Positions 1 to 12,839 are shown, counted from the first letter of the stretch. The stretch is DNA of 64,000 nt from Candidula unifasciata (GCA_905116865.2 CAJHNH020006124.1:354191-418190), one strand, 5' to 3'. Notes: a model not told the origin generated them from the letters alone. Made by a program: numbers and translations.

Positions 1-185
1 TGCAGGTGTTTGTGTGAATGTATATCCGTGTATGCATGAGTGTATGTATGTGGATACATGAGTGTGCAGGTGTTTGTGTGAATGTATATCCGTGTATGCA
101 TGAGTGTATGTCTGTGGATATATGAGTGTGCAGGTGTTTGTGTGAATGTATATCCGTGTATGCATGAGAGTGCATGTGTGTTGTA
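1..185. repeat. Minisatellite, 64-bp unit, about 3 copies
   Basis: The phrase TGCAGGTGTTTGTGTGAATG recurs at 1, 65 and 129, giving a 64-bp period; the third copy decays after about 168. It is GT-rich with no coding potential. The array may begin left of the window. Confidence 0.85.
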
Positions 186-237
186 TGGATGTGTGCTCCT
201 TATGTATCTATGAGATCATGTGTGTATAAAGCTGTTG

Positions 238-265
238 TGTATGTGTGTGTGTATATATATAAACC

Positions 266-332
<67 letters not shown>
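238..332. repeat. (TG)n followed by (TA)n microsatellite
   Basis: A short TG run leads into about 60 bp of alternating TA (272-332), interrupted once by AAACC. It is a simple repeat with no other content. Confidence 0.95.
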
Positions 333-335
<3 letters not shown>

Positions 336-407
336 AGTGTATGTATGTGAAGGCATGAATTTGGGTGCTAGTGTATGTTTATATAGGCATAGTGCAGTTA
401 TGTATAT

Positions 408-545
408 ACACGAGTGTGTATGTATGTGTATGTTTGTATGTGTATGTATGTGTATGTATGTGTATGTATGTGTGTGTATGTATGTGTATGTATGTGTATG
501 TATGTGTATGTATGTATGTGTGTGTATGTATGCGTATGTATGTGA
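408..545. repeat. TGTATG-rich degenerate microsatellite
   Basis: Mixed TGTATG and TGTG repeats fill this stretch. The small open frames here are by-products of the repeat. Confidence 0.85.
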
Positions 546-639
546 TTGTGTCTGGGTACGAATGGACATATAAGGGTGTATGTGGCCGTGTAGAATTGGA
601 GTTGGTTTGACTGTGTATATATCACGTATGTATGATGGT

Positions 640-1175
640 ATATACATCAAGTGGGTGTGATTGTGTAAACATCATGTGGGTGTGACTGTGTAAACATCAT
701 GTGGGTGTGATTGTGTAAACATCATGTGGGTGTGATTGTGTAAACATCAAGTGGGTGTGATTGTGTAAACATCATGTGGGTGTGATTGTGTAAACATCAT
801 GTGGGCGTGATTGTGTAAACATCATGTGGGTGTGATTGTGTAAACGTCAAGTGGGTTGTGATTGTGTAAACATCATGTGGGTGTGATTGTGTAAACATCA
901 TATGGGTGTGATTGTGTAAACATCATGTGGATGTGATTGTGTAAACATCATGTGGGTGTGATTGTGTAAACATCAAGTGGGTGTGATTGTTTAAACATCA
1001 TGTGGGTGTGATTGTGTATACATCATGTGCGTATGATTGTGTATATTCCCTGTGGGTATGATTGTGTAAACTCCATGTATGATTGTGTATACTCCATGTG
1101 GGTATGTTTGTGTATACATCAGGTGGGTATAGTTGTGTATACATCATGTGGTTATGATTGTGTATACATCATTTG
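640..1175. repeat. Minisatellite, 25-bp unit, about 21 copies
   Basis: The unit is approximately CATCATGTGGGTGTGATTG plus TGTAAA. It is well conserved in the middle and decays at the right end (1010-1175), where TAAA becomes TATA and internal deletions appear. Confidence 0.95.
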
Positions 1176-1253
1176 CTTATGCAATATTTCAATATGTTTA
1201 TTGTTTATGTAAATATAACAGGCATCATTGATAACATACAATTGCGGTCTGAA

Positions 1254-1345
1254 AGATGAGTGCTTGAAAGGGCCGAATGTAAGACGGGCCTGAGTGCCCA
1301 GTTTGTATCCCTTTGGAAATAAACTGTGTTCGTACGATCGTTTGT
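1254..1345 (+). mobile_element. Interspersed repeat tail, copy A (retroelement 3' end-like)
   Basis: The stretch reads TGAGTGCTTGAAAGGGCCGA, then AATGTAAGACGGGCCTG, a CCCTTTGGAAATAAA block and a GTTC/GTTTG-rich tail. Two diverged relatives lie at 27899-27985 and 51636-51716. The AATAAA-type motif followed by a simple GTTC tail suggests the 3' end of a retroelement. No coding part is attached here, so the class is not known. Confidence 0.55.
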
Positions 1346-2339
1346 TCTGTCTATCTGTTCGTTCGTTCTGCTTGAACGTGTGCCTACCTACCTGCCTACC
1401 TACTCACCTGCCCGCGAGCTTGTCGACCCCGCTACCTGTCTGGTTGTCTGTGTGTCTGTCTGTTCGCAATAAGTCCACCTGGTTGGGGCAGGTATTCTGT
1501 CTGGCAAGACACGCCTCTAGAGATGTCTGTTAGCGCAGACTGAAGAAGGCAGGACTATGCTAATACGCGGTTCTGGATGAGAGGAAACCAGCGCGTCAGC
1601 GCCTGGAGACAGCCAGCGTTGTATGTAGTTTCTGGAGGCTCCAAGCCTTGGCCTCTACCCCACTGCTGGTTCCTCACACTCTTCCCAACACTGGGTACGC
1701 ACTGTGTGCCCCAGTCCCTTCCATGTGTTATCTTGGTGCACTGGGAATTTTTCTCTTTGCACCAATCATTTTTTCCCCAACCTCCTCATCTGTTGTTTTG
1801 AAACTGAGATTGGGTTACCGTTCTGTGACATGACCTGAGGTCGTTCAGTGCTGAGAGAAGAATGATTCCCATCCGGGGATCGGAAGACCCCCACTGAGAC
1901 CCAGATGAGGTTCAGCCCTCCGTGGGTTCCTCGTGTTGCCTTCACTCGAATGTTTGCGGAACGAAAAAGTAAAAGGCGTCAACATGACCGCTGAGACTGA
2001 TGTAGAAATACTGGCATGCACTGTTTCCAAGGCAACCACGTGAGCAAATACCGCAGTAAATACTGCTCCACATGTAGATATGTCACAGTAGATGACATAC
2101 AGGCACTAGATTCACACTGGTGTGAAGTGAGGTGACTTGCACTCTTCCTCGCAGCCGAAAATTGTTTGAGAAATCCACTATGTAAAAAATATCAAGCTTT
2201 CAAGTGATCTGTTTTGTTGATTCGACTCGGAAACTCCTAGCTCAGCAATCCAAATCTGTTTCACCAGCGAGGCTTAGCGACGTTATCATAACGCTATCAA
2301 TGATTGTCAAATATTCAAACTTGTGTCTAGACAGCGGCC
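1346..2339. other. No recognisable gene
   Basis: This is unique-looking sequence with only short chance open frames. I see no splice-supported or family-related coding sequence. It may include decayed upstream parts of the retrotransposon fragment that follows. Confidence 0.5.
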
Positions 2340-2911
2340 GATTACAAAGCATACTCTACCATTTTCTCCATGACAACCAGCAGCATGACGATGGAGGTGA
2401 TGGCAGTGACGCAAGCGTTTGCCTGGCTTGAAACACAAAAATACACCCGCATATGTATACTCAGTGATTCAATGAGTATGATCCGGAGGGTTCAGGCAGG
2501 TTCAGTGCGAAGACAATGGCTTGAATCATTACAGAAGTCCACTGTGCGTGGAGTCACCTTTATTTTTGTTCCGGGACACGCAGGCGTCGATGGAAATGAA
2601 AGAGCTGACAGGTTGGCTGGATCCGCTATCACTACCGACGGTCGGCCTATGGATCATGCTGATATTATCAATGCCCTCAGAGAAATGGGAAGGATAGAGG
2701 ACTTTGGTGGCAGTGAATCCACATCACTCGCCAGAATGGCAGACTTGGGAATTAAGATCGGCACAGCAAAAAACGAGACGCACACCGGACACGTCAGAAG
2801 ACTTGTTAATCAACATAGAACTGGTACTATTAGCCATCGGACGTTGGGGTTCATACTGAGGGGAGGATCTGAGCACCTATGGACATGTCCGGAGTGCAAT
2901 GACGATAACCC
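2340..2911 (+). mobile_element. LINE RNase H domain fragment
   Basis: The frame 2370-2921 encodes an RNase H fold like those at the C-terminal end of many non-LTR retrotransposon polyproteins. The helix with the catalytic Glu is visible (MEVMAVTQAFAWLE), followed by the Asp-containing strand (ICILSDSMSMIRR), a VTFIFVPGHAGVDGNERAD motif carrying the conserved His and last Asp, then RLAGSA. The first Asp strand is not in this frame, so the N-terminal edge is broken. A C-terminal tail with HLWTCPECND is reminiscent of the cysteine cluster that ends such proteins. It is directly followed by a CTAA repeat, as expected for a 3' end. It is a dead 5'-truncated fragment; the clade is not assigned. Confidence 0.8.

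Positions 2912-2951
<40 letters not shown>
2912..2951 (+). repeat. (CTAA)n tail of the RNase H fragment
   Basis: About ten copies of CTAA lie immediately after the RNase H reading frame. This fits a simple-sequence 3' tail made during target-primed reverse transcription. Confidence 0.75.
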
Positions 2952-3350
2952 CTACCATTTCTAATGACAGTTTTCAACATCCCAATGTGATCAACTATAC
3001 AGATGACTGTGCTGAGATGCGGACGAATTGCATGGAGTTCTTAGCAAAGGCGAATGGGCGTCGGTGAAAGCCACAAAGCCTAGCATATGATATCACAATC
3101 TAATTTGAGAATGGAGTGGAGGCAGTCACTGCAGCGTTTCGCTAGCTTGAGAATCAGCTGTATACACTTGCCGTGATTGTAACTAACTGAATGAGCATGC
3201 CAAGGAAAGTGGAGACTGGAATGCTTCGTGAAAAGTGGCTAGCATCTTTTCAGAGATCCGACCTTTCAGCGATATTTTCCCTAGGCGGTGCTGGTTTATT
3301 AGGAAATTAACAGGCAGATAAACTGGCTGGTTCTGAATAGTTTGGTGGTG
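2952..3350 (+). mobile_element. Second, more decayed RNase H fragment
   Basis: Translation with stops and shifts gives blocks parallel to the copy just upstream: a YTDDC block (the missing first Asp), VEAVTAAFR*LENQLYT, MSMPRKVETGMLREKWLASF and QADKLAGSE. It therefore covers the same domain, starts slightly earlier and is much older. TCTACCATTT occurs just upstream of the domain in both copies. Confidence 0.65.
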
Positions 3351-3469
3351 AACTGATGCATGACAAGCTCGGGGTTAAAAGGGTCATTTGTGGACGAGTG
3401 AACAGTGCTTCGTGCTGGTGGCACCTTGCCTCGCTTACCCTGTGTCACACCGGTCACTGCTGTTCTTTC

Positions 3470-3960
3470 TAAGATATTGCCACCTTTTATTTGATCAAAG
3501 GTTCTGTTTTCGAGTTAACATGCTCTTCAGATCTTCTAGAATGCCAGTATTTCTTTTCCTCTTGATCCAAGGTGCTCTGAGAATCTTTCTAAAGCATTTA
3601 TTGTCTTCCTGAAAGATGACCAGCTAGTCCAAGACTCACACCCATTATGTTGCTACAGGGAAGATGTATGCTCTCAAAATGTTGACTTTGATTCGCTCGT
3701 TAATGTTTGATGGTGACTGATGTTTAATTTTTGCCTTGCTATGTCTATCCTCTTTTTTATAATTTGTGAAACAGTCTTGATTGCTGTTTATTACAGAGCC
3801 TAGATATTTCTAGCTGGTGACATTGTCAATTTCGTCATTTTTGATTTGTTTTCGTTTTGTGCGTGACATTTTGTGTTTGTTTGCAGACAATAATTGTGTT
3901 CAATTTTTACTGTGATTTTGGACATATAGTATTTATTATTCTAGTCCAGTTATACTATTC
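3470..3960 (-). mobile_element. Decayed LINE reverse transcriptase C-terminal piece, antisense
   Basis: Read on the + strand, this is recognisably similar over several hundred bases to 22590-22990, the thumb/C-terminal region of a LINE ORF. Shared blocks include GAGAATCTTTCT, CTCTCAAAAT and TTATTACAGAGCCTAGATAT. There are many stops, so it is a fossil. Confidence 0.65.
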
Positions 3961-4825
3961 GAAAGGGAGACTATATGTTTGCGTATAGAAACTAATGTAT
4001 GAAATGAGAAAAAAAAAATGACACTATAGAATCATCACCTCGACGCTTTGGCAGACAACACAAATTCCTGTAGAAATCAGGTTGCTAGAGAGACAACTCA
4101 TTTAAAATGCATACAAATAATGATGATGATGATTGACACCTGTCCATATTTCCAGACGACAGTACTATATTGCGCTTTGAGGTATGGATTCACAGCCCAT
4201 GGCAATGGCGAGTACTACTAGCAAGACCCGCCCGCGGTAAAAATAAAAAATAAAAGACTGTCACCGAAGATGTCTCCCACAGAGGCAACCCGTGGCGCCC
4301 TCGTCTACGCCAACTGACAAGGACTTTTAACCCGTAACTGCTGCCTCTCGATTTGTTTCCGAGACCAAAAACGGCCAGGGTTGAAGTTCAACCTCTCCAT
4401 AGCTCAAAGCCTGGCCAGTATTGTAGAGAATATCCTTCACTGGAATTCTCGGGGGGGGGGGGGAGGGGGGGGGGAGTTGGTGGTAAAAGGGACAGGGTGT
4501 AAAAACAAAGAAAATCAGAGAAAATGAATAATTAGCATGAGAACATGGAGGAAGCTGTACTGTGAGGGTGTTTCTAAATCCGAACATGACTATTTGGCCA
4601 GTTTTGTGGTGTCCAATGGTGATGGACTCATGTTGTCAGGCGCTGGAACATTTCTCGACGCAAGCTTGTAACCTTGAACTATTACCCTGACTTCATTTAA
4701 AAAAGAGAAGGAAGGGTAATCAGTGAAATAAATGAAACAATAAGTGAAAGATGAAATTTTGTAAGGTGAAATAAACTGTGTGCTTTTTGTTAGTGTTTCT
4801 AAACTATTACTGTTTCTTCCATTGT
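3961..4825. other. No recognisable gene; poly-G run
   Basis: A G-rich homopolymer (about 4451-4475) and AT-rich filler. I see no coding relationship in the short frames on either strand. Confidence 0.5.
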
Positions 4826-4925
4826 CCATCCTAGGCCGTTATTGATGATAATGACACTCCACCTGGCTCTAGCAGATGATAGTGACACCCCACCTGGCTC
4901 TAGTAGAGGATTTTTAAAAAAGGTT

Positions 4926-5068
4926 GTCTTATCACTAGACGTCGACAACATTGACAGAACTTTTAACACTAGACGTCGACAACATTGACATTGACAGAAC
5001 TTTTATCACTAAACGTCGACAACATTGACAGAACTTTTATCACTAGACGTCGACAACATTGACAGAAC
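4926..5068. repeat. Minisatellite, about 35-bp unit, 4 copies
   Basis: The unit contains CACTAGACGTCGACAACATT plus GACAGAACTTTTA; one copy has an extra GACATT. Just before it (4847-4908), a ~33-bp ACACYCCACCTGGCTCTAG phrase is also doubled. Confidence 0.85.
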
Positions 5069-5399
5069 TGTTACAGCTCTTCCACAAATGCAGCCCAGCC
5101 AGAGCAGTGGCATAATAGAAGTGTAGTACATCCACACATCACTGTGGCATGGGTCGCCAAAGACTGGGGAATCTGCTAAATGATGAATCCGAGCTGTTGG
5201 GTTGGGGATTAGAGTGCAGTATGTAAGCTAGTTCCCACCCCCCCCCCTTTTCCCATAATCAACGTATCGCTGTTTTTACTTTCCCATCCATCATCATTTC
5301 CATCTTTATCAATTTCAACTTCTGCCGGTAAACATCGCGGGGAGGAACAGTTTCCAATCCCCTGCTTGAGGGGCAGCAATGGCTATTATTATTCTGTGT

Positions 5400-5660
5400 A
5401 GAGGCTCTTTAATAGCATCAGTCCATAATCTCTCTTGCTTTCCCTTCAGATGATGTGTAGCGCCTGCGTTGGTTGCTGTCTTGCTGCTTTCTTATTAGAT
5501 GACCAAACCATTCGATCTTCTGTCTCTCAATGAATCTGCTGCATGCTGTTGCTCCCTGTCTGATAATGTCACTTCTAACTTTGTATCTCCCGTCATATGT
5601 CAGATTTAAGCACTGCCATCTACCGAGACGATACGGCAACATAAAACTGTTCATAATGGA
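5400..5660 (-). mobile_element. LINE C-terminal fragment
   Basis: The minus-strand frame 5654-5418 contains IEWFGHLIRKQ, the Trp-Phe-Gly-His-Leu motif found after the reverse transcriptase domain in many LINE proteins. A YDGRYKVRSDIIRQ block precedes it. It is truncated at both ends, and an AATAATAAT-like stretch lies just beyond its 3' side (about 5380). Confidence 0.7.
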
Positions 5661-6412
5661 ATGATTCTGTTTGTTCTGATATACCTAATTTCTTTTAGGT
5701 TATCTTATTGTCCCCTGTGCATTAAACAGTTTTCACAGCTACGTTCGTTCCTTACCCAACATTCTAACTTCACCGTTAACTGAAAAAGTTCAAATAATAT
5801 TATATTAAAGTAAATAGAGTCTGTTTATTTTCAACAGTGTGAGAAACTGGTGCGAATATCTTTTGAGTTTCCGGTTTTCCAGCGACATGCGTAATCAATT
5901 CACTCCACATAAATATATGCACTTCCGGTGACGCTAAGCGGCCATGTTTCAAATGCCATGTCGTAGATAAAGGTTATGTAAAAAACATGTCTACTTACAC
6001 AGGACGTCAAGTTAACACCATTCGGCTGATGTAAGCTGTCAAAAATACACACAATTAGACCTTGTATGAACGTGTGTAGACATGTCTATGGGAGGTACTT
6101 AGTTTAACGTTGATTGGTTCATACAGAGCTGACATTAGAGTACTCCAGAAAAAACCATGAGTACTCTGTCTCCAGAAAATGTTGTGGCAATACATGGACA
6201 CAGATTGATCCTTCAACATAAGGGTTGGGAAAACCTGTGCAGAATAAGACTGTCCGCTGTCCCCCTGCAATCTGACAATAATAAATAATAAAAAAAATTT
6301 AAAAAACACACACACACACACACGCTGTGAGGAAACGCACGTACATGCAAATCAATATCTCCGCCAAACTGTTTATAGAATTATATGCTTCTGTTCTTTA
6401 ATAAAGACTTTC
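5661..6412. other. No recognisable gene
   Basis: AT-rich unique sequence with a short CA run near 6305. No family-related coding sequence was seen. Confidence 0.45.
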
Positions 6413-6492
6413 TCGAGGATCGGCTGGCCAATTGGCTACAACGTCGGGTTCTCATGCCAGAGACCCGGGTTTGATTCCCGGTGAGGAGACGG
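6413..6492 (+). mobile_element. tRNA-like sequence, probable SINE head
   Basis: An A-box-like TGGCCAATTGG, an anticodon-arm-like TTCTCATGCC and a strong B-box GGGTTTGATTCCC are spaced as in a tRNA. The acceptor stem does not pair convincingly, so a SINE head or tRNA pseudogene is likelier than a working tRNA. Confidence 0.55.
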
Positions 6493-7377
6493 AGATTGTT
6501 CTGTCAGGGGGGGGGGGGGAAGGGGAGGGGTGGAAGGCAAAATTAAACATCTAACTGTCAGAGACCTACTTCACTGCCGTCAGAGCAAGAAGGCTATTTG
6601 GCAGATCCATGACTGTCACATACCGCTCGTGTCGCCTGCCTGATTTCAGGATTTCTCCTTAAGAACCAACAGCACTCTGAAAAAGAATAATGTTGAGGTG
6701 TCTGCTCGCATTGGTCTAAAGGGTAAAGGGTATCAATATACACCCAACCTATTTCAGGAGTAGGGCAACTCAAGTGATGGCACTACAGAATATATAATAA
6801 TCCTCGGCGCAACTTAACTGGACGCAGCCATTACTATAAAAAAGATAGCCCCAGGCAATGATATTGTAATACCACAGCCATGTTAACACAAATTAAGATT
6901 AATGATTACACTTACATAAAAGCTAGACAGTTTGAACAGTGAAATAGGCACACCCAAGTCAGTAATGAAAACTTCCAAAGGCATGTAATAAATGCAACAA
7001 ATATATATCATCAAGACAGGCAATTAGAGCTCAGGAAACAAAGTCCAAAAAGTATTGCTGAATCAGCCAGAGTCAGTCTATGAGAGTATCGGTGATCATC
7101 ATCATGGCTCCAGGTGGTCCTGCAAACAGAGCATGAGGTATCACTGCTGTACTTATCAAGTTTGGTGGATGTCACTGCTCTCCTCAGTCCATGGTGATCT
7201 GAACAGGCTGATTCAGGTAGACTGCTTCTTTTCCTGGTTACCCTAGCAACCACCGACAGAGTTCATACACTGGAGATCGACAAAGCTCCTAAGGAAGGTT
7301 CTAATTCTAACAAATGGGTGGCCTGCAACAACTGTCATTTAGCCACTGGAGCCTACACAAGCTCCTGAAGAAGGATC
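6493..7377. other. No recognisable gene
   Basis: A G-run (about 6507-6520), then unique sequence. 7260-7377 contains two loose copies of a GAGCYTACACAAGCTCCTRAAGAAGG-like phrase. No coding sequence is supported. Confidence 0.45.
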
Positions 7378-8654
7378 TTCATACATACATACATACATAC
7401 ATACATACATACATAGATGCATGCATACATACATACATACATACATACATACATACATACATACATACATACATACATACATACATACATACATACATAC
7501 ATACATACATACATACATACATACATACATACATACATACATACATACATACATACATACATACATACATACATACATACATACATACATACATACATAC
7601 ATACATACATACATACATACATACATACATACATACATACATACATACATACATACATACATACATACATACATACATACATACATACATACATACATAC
7701 ATACATACATACATACATACATACATACATACATACATACATACATACATACATACATACATACATACATACATAATATACATACATACATACATACATA
7801 CATACATACATACATACATACATACATACATACATACATACATACATACATACATACATACATACATACATACATACATACATACATACATACATACATA
7901 CATACATACATACATACATACATACATACATACATACATACATACATACATACATACATACATACATACATACATACATACATACATACATACATACATA
8001 CATACATACATACATACATACATACATACATACATACATACATACATACATACATACATACATACATACATACATACATACATACATACATACATACATA
8101 CATACATACATACATACATACATACATACATACATACATACATACATACATACATACATACATACATACATACATACATACATACATACATACATACATA
8201 CATACATACATACATACATACATACATACATACATACATACATACATACATACATACATACATACATACATACATACATACATACATACATACATACATA
8301 CATACATACATACATACATACATACATACATACATACATACATACATACATACATACATACATACATACATACATACATACATACATACATACATACATA
8401 CATACATACATACATACATACATACATACATACATACATACATACATACATACATACATACATACATACATACATACATACATACATACATACATACATA
8501 CATACATACATACATACATACATACATACATACATACATACATACATACATACATACATACATACATACATACATACATACATACATACATACATACATA
8601 CATACATACATACATACATACATACATACATACATACATACATACATACATACA

Positions 8655-8686
<32 letters not shown>

Positions 8687-9204
8687 CATACATACATACA
8701 TACATACATACATACATACATACATACATACATACATACATACATACATACATACATACATACATACATACATACATACATACATACATACATACATACA
8801 TACATACATACATACATACATACATACATACATACATACATACATACATACATACATACATACATACATACATACATACATACATACATACATACATACA
8901 TACATACATACATACATACATACATACATACATACATACATACATACATACATACATACATACATACATACATACATACATACATACATACATACATACA
9001 TACATACATACATACATACATACATACATACATACATACATACATACATACATACATACATACATACATACATACATACATACATACATACATACATACA
9101 TACATACATACATACATACATACATACATACATACATACATACATACATACATACATACATACATACATACATACATACATACATACATACATACATACA
9201 TACA
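7378..9204. repeat. Giant (CATA)n microsatellite, about 1.83 kb
   Basis: About 455 nearly perfect copies of CATA, broken only at about 7413-7425 (TAGATGCATG), 7774 (TAATA) and 8683 (CATATA). Being a 4-mer, it leaves long frames open in several phases; these are artefacts. Confidence 0.99.
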
Positions 9205-9664
9205 GTGATAAATACAGTCATGCATAGAGACATAAACATGCACACACGGACACTCCCACAGAGACACAAACTCACTTAGACAAAAATACAGGCACACACA
9301 CAGACACTTACATATAAACACACACAGGGAAACTCAGCACACATATTTACATTCGTGCTCACACACATACGCAGACAAACATGCAGACACATACATACAG
9401 CCACATAGACACACACGCAGTCAAACACACACACACACACACACACACACAAATACAGAGAAACAGGCAGACAAACACATGCTAACACCCCCACAGACAA
9501 ACACGCAGAAATGCATACACATACAAACACATAGAAATACACACGCAGACACGTATATTCAGCACGCACAGACATATACTCTGACATGCAGACACACACA
9601 GACAACAAAGGGGCACACACAATACACACGGAGAAACACACATAGACATGCACAGACAGACAGA
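9205..9664. repeat. CA/ACAG-rich degenerate repeat
   Basis: Low-complexity ACACAGACA sequence follows the CATA run, with a clean (AC)n at about 9425-9452. Confidence 0.85.
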
Positions 9665-11993
9665 CACAGAATTAGGGGAGGTGAGCGGTCTTACACTGAC
9701 CAACAGCAGAAAGGAGTCGGGGGAAGTGATCAGTCACACACTGACCACCAGCAGAATTAGGGGAGATGAGCAGTCACACACTGACCACCAGCAGAATTAG
9801 GGGAGGTGAGCGGTCTTACACTTACCAACAACAGAAAGGAGTGGGGGAGGTGAGCAGTCACACACTGACCACCAGCAGAATTAGGGGAGGTGAGCGGTCT
9901 TACACTGACCAACAGCAGAAAGGAGTGGGGGAGGTGAGCAGTCACACACTGACCACCAGCAGAATTAGGGGAGGTGAGCGGTCACACACAGACCAGCAAC
10001 AGAAATAGGGCAGATGAGCAGTCACACGCTGACCAGCAACAGAAAGATGGGGGAGATGAGCAGTCACACACTGACCAGCAGGAGAAAGATGGGAGATGAG
10101 CGGTCACACACTGACCAGCAGCAGAAAGATGGGAGATGAGCGGTCACACACTGACCAGCAGGAGAAAGAGTGGGGGGAGATGAGCGGTCACACACTGGCC
10201 AACAGCAGAAAGAGGGGAGGTGAGCGGTCTCACACTGACCAACAGCAGAAAGAGTGGGGGGGAGGTGAGCGGTCACATACTGACCAACAGCAGAAGAGTG
10301 GTAGAGGTGAGCGGTCACACACTGATCAACAGCATAAAGAGTGGGGGAAGGTGAGCGACTATACACTGATCAGCAGCAAAAAAGAGGGAGGAGGTGAGCG
10401 GTTATACACTGACCAGCAGCAGAAAGAGCTGAGGTGAGCGGTTACACACTGACCAGCAACAGAAAGAGGGAAGGTAAACAGCCACACACTGACCAGCAGC
10501 AGAAAGAGGGAAAGTAAACAGTCACACACTGACCAGCAGCAGAAAGAGGGAAGGTAAACAGTCACACACTGACCAGCAGCAGAAAGAGGGAAAGTAAACA
10601 GTCACACACTGACCAGCAGCAAAAAGAGGGAAAGTAAACAGTCACACACTGACCAGCAGCAGAAAGAGGGAAGGTAAACAGTCACACACTGACCAGCAGC
10701 AGAAAGAGGGAAAGTAAACAGTCACACACTGACCAGCAGCAAAAAGAGGGAAAGTAAACAGTCACACACTGACCAGCAGCAGAAAGAGGGAAGGTAAACA
10801 GTCACACACTGACCAGCAGCAGAAAGAGGGAAAGTAAACAGTAACACACTGACCAGCAGCAAAAAGAGGGAAAGTAAACAGTCACACACTGACCAGCAGC
10901 AGAAAGAGGGAAGGTGAGCGGTTATTCACTGACCAGCAGCAGAAAGAGGGAAGGTAAACAGTCACACACTGACCAGCAGCAGAAAGAGGGAAGGTGAGCG
11001 GTTATTCACTGACCAGCAGCAGAAAGAGGGGAGGTGATCGGTTATACACTGACCAGCAGCAGAAAGAGCGGAGGGGAGCGGTTATACACTGACCAGCAGC
11101 AGAAAGAGGGGAGATGAGCGGTCACACACTGACCAGCAGCAGAAAGAGGGGAGATGAGCGGTCACACACTGACCAGCAGCAGAAAGAGGGAAGGTAAACA
11201 GTCACACACTGACCAGCAGCAGAAAGAGGGAAAGTAAACAGTCACACACTGACCAGCAGCAAAAAGAGGGAAAGTAAACAGTCACACACTGACCAGCAGC
11301 AGAAAGAGGGAAGGTAAACAGTCACACACTGACCAGCAGCAGAAAGAGGGAAGGTGAGCGGTTTAACACTGACCAGCAGCAGAAAGAGGGGAGGTGAGTG
11401 GTTATACACTGACCAGCAGCAGAAAGAGGGAAGGTAAACAGTCACACACTGACCAGCAGCAGAAAGAGGGAAGGTAAACAGTCACACACTGTCCAGCAGC
11501 AGAAAGAGGGAAGGTGAGCTGTCACACACTGACCAGCAGCAGAAAGAGGGAAGGTGAGCTGTCACACACTGACCAGCAGCAGAAAGAGGGAAGGTGAGCT
11601 GTCACACACTGTCCAGCAGCAGAAAGAGGGAAGGTGAGCTGTCACACACTGACCAGCAGCAGAAAGAGGGGAGGTGAGCGGTTATACACTGACCAGCAGC
11701 AGAAAGAGGGGAGGTGAGCGGTTATACACTGACCAATAGCAGAAAGAGGGGAGGTGAGCGGTTATACACTGACCAATAGCAGAAAGAGGGGAGGTGAGCG
11801 GTTATACACTGACCAGTAGCAGAAAGAGTGGAGATGAGCGGTTATACACTGACCAATAGCAGAAAGAGGGGAGGTGAGCGGTTATACACTGACCAGTAGC
11901 AGAAAGAGTGGAGATGAGCGGTTATACACTGACCAGTAGCAGAAAGAAGGGAGATGAGCGGTTATACACTGACCAGCAGCAGAAAGAGGGGAT
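9665..11993. repeat. Minisatellite, 40-bp unit, about 58 copies
   Basis: The unit contains CACACACTGACCAGCAGCAG, then AAAGAGGGAAGGTAAACAGT. In 10440-11990 the period is an exact 40 bp. Variant units (AAAAAGAGGG, GTGAGCGGTTATACACT, ACCAATAGC) are ordered in blocks. From 10461 to about 10900 they cycle as triplets of 120 bp, indicating block amplification. Confidence 0.97.
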
Positions 11994-12175
11994 AATACAA
12001 ACAATTTGTCGTAAGTAGATGACGAATACTGATTGCCGGAAATGCATAAGCTTGACAATCACATAATAATCGAGCCTGTGGACACTGTCGCGGAGAATTA
12101 AACAAACACACCGAGGATGGTTTGTCGGGGTTTATTGTCTTGTATTCCCTCCCCCCCCCCCCTTTTTTTTTTTCC
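11994..12175. other. Spacer with C/T homopolymer runs
   Basis: Unique sequence ending in a C-run and a T-run (about 12150-12173). No gene seen. Confidence 0.4.
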
Positions 12176-12260
12176 TCACAGCGGAGCGGTCAGACACTCG
12201 ACTGTCCGGCCTAATGTTTGGGGTTCAAATGTCTCCTAAGGTGGATGTTTATTATGTGTA
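12176..12260 (+). mobile_element. tRNA-like sequence, probable SINE head
   Basis: AGCGGTCAGACACTCGACTG followed by GGCCTAATG and the B-box-like GGGGTTCAAATGTC resembles a tRNA with a decayed acceptor stem. There is no sign that it is a functional tRNA. Confidence 0.45.
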
Positions 12261-12839
12261 ATGTGTCTCTCTGTACTGGGTCTCACTAGTACTACTAGGA
12301 CAATGGATGTTGTCTGAGGATGAGTTCATAGATAAAACGAGACAGAAATTCTTCCCAGTCAACTGTCGCAATACTTATTGTCTCAACACATGAGCTACGA
12401 GAGTCAGTTACCAGTCTAATATCCAGTCTACAGCCTACAGTTGACTACAGTGACCCGATGAGTCAGATTCGAATGTCTATTGACTAAAACAGATCACAGA
12501 TACTCAGTCCCACCTTATAAAACTCTTACAGTTCAGATCTAGGCTATACCAAACATTACTTTATTGTGCTATCACCGAGGTCTCATCGCTGCACTCCGGG
12601 CAAATCTTGGGGTGCTTCGATCTCTTCATTATTTACTCAGCAAGAGAAAAACAAAGATGATCAGGCCTGTATTGCGCTCGCATATCCACCTGTCTGGGCA
12701 ATGATATCAATTCCTATTTGCTGTAGCTAGTTGTCTTTGCGATATGACTATTCTTCTTTCTGTTGTCAATATCTGCTTATGCCGCTAGGCGTCGCAGGAC
12801 ATCAGACGATCGGCAGCCGAGCCAGGGCTCGCTCAGTCG

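Noticed and set aside
640..1175. CRISPR-like array (25-bp repeats)
   Set aside because: Units are contiguous with no unique spacers and the DNA is eukaryotic.
1845..2039. Small minus-strand frame of 64 codons
   Set aside because: No motif, no splice context and no relation to neighbours; chance frame.
6413..6492. Functional tRNA-Met-like gene
   Set aside because: The boxes are good but the acceptor stem does not pair, so it fits a SINE head or pseudogene better.
7314..9321. Open frames of 595-660 codons on both strands
   Set aside because: They are translations of the CATA repeat (His-Thr-Tyr-Ile or Met-Tyr-Val-Cys) with no start context or conservation.
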